Origin: Spirochaetota bacterium
GTDB lineage: Bacteria; Spirochaetota; UBA4802; JAFGJZ01
Assembly: GCA_016928815.1 (NCBI GenBank)
Contig: JAFGJZ010000174.1
Span: 1 to 33,913, forward strand
Length of the DNA: 33,913 bases
Direction: 5' to 3'
Of this stretch, positions 33,824-33,913 are shown one piece after another (the first letter of the stretch is position 1; the number at the start of each line of letters is the position of its first letter). Below the pieces are notes generated by a model. The model saw only the letters and a program-made list of their open reading frames with translations. It made no database searches and had not been told where the DNA came from. A program made the translations under genes and the position numbers.

Positions 33824-33913
33824 ATGATGGATTTAAGTGTAGAAGAGCTGCCAAAAGTAACCATTATAAAAGTAAAGGGCGAATTTCATATAGGAAATGT
33901 CAATAAATTCGAA
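33824..33913 (+). CDS. STAS-domain anti-sigma factor antagonist, N-terminal fragment
   Basis: Thirty codons before the window ends. The beginning (PKVTIIKVKGEFHIGNVNKF) has the first two strands of an STAS domain of the SpoIIAA/RsbV kind. Such proteins are phosphorylated by RsbW-like kinases and release sigma factors when unphosphorylated. The strong AAGGAGG lies 11 bases before ATG 33824; the next codon is also ATG. The conserved phosphorylated serine would lie beyond the edge. It may pair with the RsbW-like kinase at the other end of this window, but that is inference. Confidence 0.7.
   Translation, partial: MMDLSVEELPKVTIIKVKGEFHIGNVNKFE

Noticed and set aside
1..33913. CRISPR arrays, tRNA or rRNA genes, transposases and integrases
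   Set aside because: Looked for spaced repeats, tRNA-like cloverleaf ends and recombinase motifs by eye; none found.

Overview
The window is AT-rich and densely coded. It appears to come from a Gram-negative (diderm) bacterium. Evidence for an outer membrane is a tripartite RND efflux operon with a TolC-type protein, two further proteins with signal peptides and beta-barrel-like sequence, and a lipoprotein-like glycosidase. The core block rpsB-tsf-pyrH-frr-uppS-cdsA-dxr-rseP followed by ispG is arranged much as in spirochaetes such as Leptospira. Many other diderms have similar orders, so a spirochaete or another deep-branching diderm is an inference, not an identification.

Region 1 (1-7.8 kb, + strand) looks accessory. 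Two large genes begin with almost the same WGR domain but continue into different scaffolds: WD40 propellers with a leucine-rich tail in one, TPR plus ankyrin repeats in the other. A third gene carries what looks like a degenerate WGR domain. A HigB/HigA-type toxin-antitoxin pair follows; its strong promoter would give an essentially leaderless toxin message. Two small unrecognised genes, each with its own Shine-Dalgarno, close the region.

Region 2 (7.8-9.4 kb, - strand) holds an RsbW-like anti-sigma kinase gene overlapping a LOG-family phosphoribohydrolase gene, ending at a clear intrinsic terminator. Region 3 (9.5-12.6 kb, +) has a secreted GH3 beta-N-acetylglucosaminidase overlapping hemW, then a small DUF4321-like membrane protein.

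Region 4 (12.6-21.2 kb, +) is the core operon. It makes ribosomal protein S2, EF-Ts, UMP kinase, ribosome recycling factor, undecaprenyl diphosphate synthase, CDP-diglyceride synthase, DXP reductoisomerase, the site-2 protease RseP and IspG. It links translation with isoprenoid, phospholipid and envelope synthesis. A 176-base structured leader precedes rpsB, and a 9-bp hairpin spans the rpsB stop before tsf. Region 5 (21.2-24.6 kb, +) has cinA, an alpha/beta-hydrolase-like protein of unknown role, and an outer-membrane-type protein behind a promoter with three tandem perfect TATAAT boxes.

Region 6 (24.7-31.1 kb, - strand) is one efflux operon read TolC, adaptor, RND pump, PII-like protein, then a stand-alone cobalamin-dependent methionine synthase reactivation-type domain protein. 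Region 7 (31.3-33.6 kb, - strand) is argJ followed by a two-domain outer membrane protein candidate. The window ends inside a + strand STAS-domain (anti-sigma antagonist) gene. No tRNA, rRNA, CRISPR array, transposase or insertion sequence was recognised, and no gene-free stretch exceeds 300 bases.
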